Below are positions 5,320 through 6,044 of a stretch of 6,044 nucleotides of DNA, piece after piece. The position numbers were made by a program, and so were the translations under genes. This DNA comes from Solobacterium sp. (GTDB taxonomy: Bacteria; Bacillota_I; Bacilli_A; Erysipelotrichales; Erysipelotrichaceae), in the NCBI GenBank assembly GCA_017543005.1, contig JAFWEA010000034.1:1-6044 (forward strand), written 5' to 3'. The first letter of the stretch is position 1, and each line of letters opens with the position of its first letter. A model generated the notes under the pieces. It was not told the origin of the DNA, ran no database searches, and worked only from the letters and a program-made list of their open reading frames with translations.

Positions 5320-5912
5320 TTACACTTTGCATGGATACGAGCCATATCTATCTGGTCCTGGCGCTGTACCGGGAGGAAGAACTGCTGGGTTCGGTGCAGA
5401 AAGAGTGCTGGAAGAAACAGTCGGAAGAAATTTTCCCGTGCCTGGAAACACTGCTGGCCGATGCCGGCCTGAAACCGGAAGACATTGACCAGGTTGTCAT
5501 CACATCCGGGCCGGGCAGCTATACCGGTGTGCGGATTGCCATGACCATTGCCAAGGTCATGTGCTCCCTGCGCAGCATTCCGCTTTATACCGTGCCGAGC
5601 CTGGACCTGTTTGCCGGCAATGAAACCTGCACGGTGGTCCTGGATGCCCGCAGTCATCGGGCCTATACTGCTGTTTACGAGGCAGGAAAGAGGATCAGCG
5701 GTCCAGAGGCATTGCCGACGGATGAAATCATGGCTGGCCTGAAGGCAGATGAGACAGTCATCGGGGACGGTCACCTGGTCGGCAGGGAAGACAATATTCC
5801 CGATCTCGCTATGCGGTTCATGGAAATCCGCGGGCAGTGGGTCAAAGCGGAGAACCCGGATCTGGTGACGCCGGAATATCTGAAATCCATTGAGGCTTAC
5901 CGGGCAAAATGA
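5316..5912 (+). CDS. tsaB: tRNA t6A37 biosynthesis protein TsaB
   Basis: This 198-aa protein has the ASKHA fold and is the partner that stabilises TsaD and binds TsaE in t6A synthesis. The diagnostic motif SGPGSYTGVRIA is at residues 64-75. The protein opens with the ASKHA beta-strand ILCMDTS-like segment MITLCMDTS (1-9), and a DARSHRAYTAVY block lies at 110-121, where relatives have DAR...VY. A PEYL motif near the C terminus (186-189) is also typical. At 198 aa it is shorter than E. coli TsaB (231 aa), with the shortening in the C-terminal half. A strong GGAGG (5304-5308) inside the end of tsaE serves as ribosome binding site, seven bases before the ATG. Its stop overlaps the rimI start by four bases. 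Confidence 0.95.
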   Translation: MITLCMDTSHIYLVLALYREEELLGSVQKECWKKQSEEIFPCLETLLADAGLKPEDIDQVVITSGPGSYTGVRIAMTIAKVMCSLRSIPLYTVPSLDLFAGNETCTVVLDARSHRAYTAVYEAGKRISGPEALPTDEIMAGLKADETVIGDGHLVGREDNIPDLAMRFMEIRGQWVKAENPDLVTPEYLKSIEAYRAK

Positions 5913-6044
5913 TCATCCGGGAAATGCGGGAGGAAGACCTTCCGAAAATCATGCCGATCGAAAAGCGGATCTTTTCGTCGCCCTGGCCGCTGAAAGCATA
6001 CCGGGATGAACTGCGCAGCAATCCGTTTGCCCAGCTGTATGTGA
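5909..6044 (+). CDS. rimI: Ribosomal protein S18 N-acetyltransferase RimI, N-terminal part (cut by window end)
   Basis: Only the first 45 codons are inside the window; the frame is open to the edge. The translation starts MIIREMREEDLPKI and continues with IEKRIFSSPWPLKAYRDEL, which fits the N terminus of RimI-type GNAT acetyltransferases (a D-L-x-x-I followed by IE...F..PW.....Y..EL). RimI acetylates the N-terminal residue of ribosomal protein S18. The acetyl-CoA binding motif lies beyond the window, so the activity cannot be verified here. The start ATG overlaps the tsaB stop (ATGA, 5909-5912). The best Shine-Dalgarno match, GAGG at 5892-5895, is rather far away, so translation probably depends on coupling to tsaB. 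In Bacillota tsaD commonly follows, which predicts it just downstream. Confidence 0.85.
   Translation, partial: MIIREMREEDLPKIMPIEKRIFSSPWPLKAYRDELRSNPFAQLYV

Noticed and set aside
5106..5774. A 222-codon minus-strand open frame over tsaE and tsaB.
   Set aside because: It is antisense to two well-supported overlapping genes and shows no domain or translation signal.
1..6044. CRISPR array, insertion sequence, phage or toxin-antitoxin system.
   Set aside because: No regularly spaced repeats, terminal inverted repeats, transposase, integrase or small toxin-antitoxin gene pair could be seen; the genes are of core or ordinary metabolic types.

Overview
The window is a chromosomal segment of a bacterium that looks like a member of the Bacillota (Firmicutes). 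The support is a 23S-5S rRNA operon end with a 5S gene of the Gram-positive type, strong GGAGG-like ribosome binding sites, intrinsic terminators after most units, and the gene order tsaE-tsaB-rimI. The coding regions are moderately GC-rich (CCG, GGC and CTG codons dominate), while the intergenic regions are AT-rich. An Erysipelotrichia-type genome is my best guess, but this is an inference and not proven.

Layout. Positions 1 to about 306 are the 3' end of a 23S rRNA gene. A spacer of about 100 nt without a tRNA follows, then 5S rRNA (about 409-522) and an intrinsic terminator. Next come two same-strand genes for M20-family metallopeptidases: an M20D amidohydrolase (636-1907) and a PepD-type cytosolic dipeptidase (2001-3437). 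A strong terminator separates them. For both genes the true start is probably an ATG slightly inside the longest reading frame, because the upstream in-frame start codon lies within the Shine-Dalgarno sequence. A bidirectional terminator (3441-3486) separates pepD from a convergent gene (3489-4637, minus strand). That gene encodes a compact two-repeat membrane transporter of the AspT/YidE/YbjL exchanger family.

The transporter is divergent from the tsaE-tsaB-rimI operon (4867 to window end), which modifies tRNA (t6A biosynthesis) and acetylates ribosomal protein S18. The three genes are coupled by ATGA overlaps, and rimI is cut off by the window edge. The 229-bp divergent region is the most information-rich non-coding stretch. 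It holds back-to-back promoter candidates, a perfect 7-bp inverted repeat overlapping both -35 boxes, a hairpin in the transporter leader, and an imperfect hairpin plus T8 tract in the tsaE leader.

Functionally, the two peptidases would release free amino acids in the cytosol from N-acylated amino acids and from dipeptides. The neighbouring exchanger could move amino or organic acids across the membrane. That link rests on proximity only. I found no convincing new multi-gene system; the findings are mainly regulatory candidates and sequence variants of known families.
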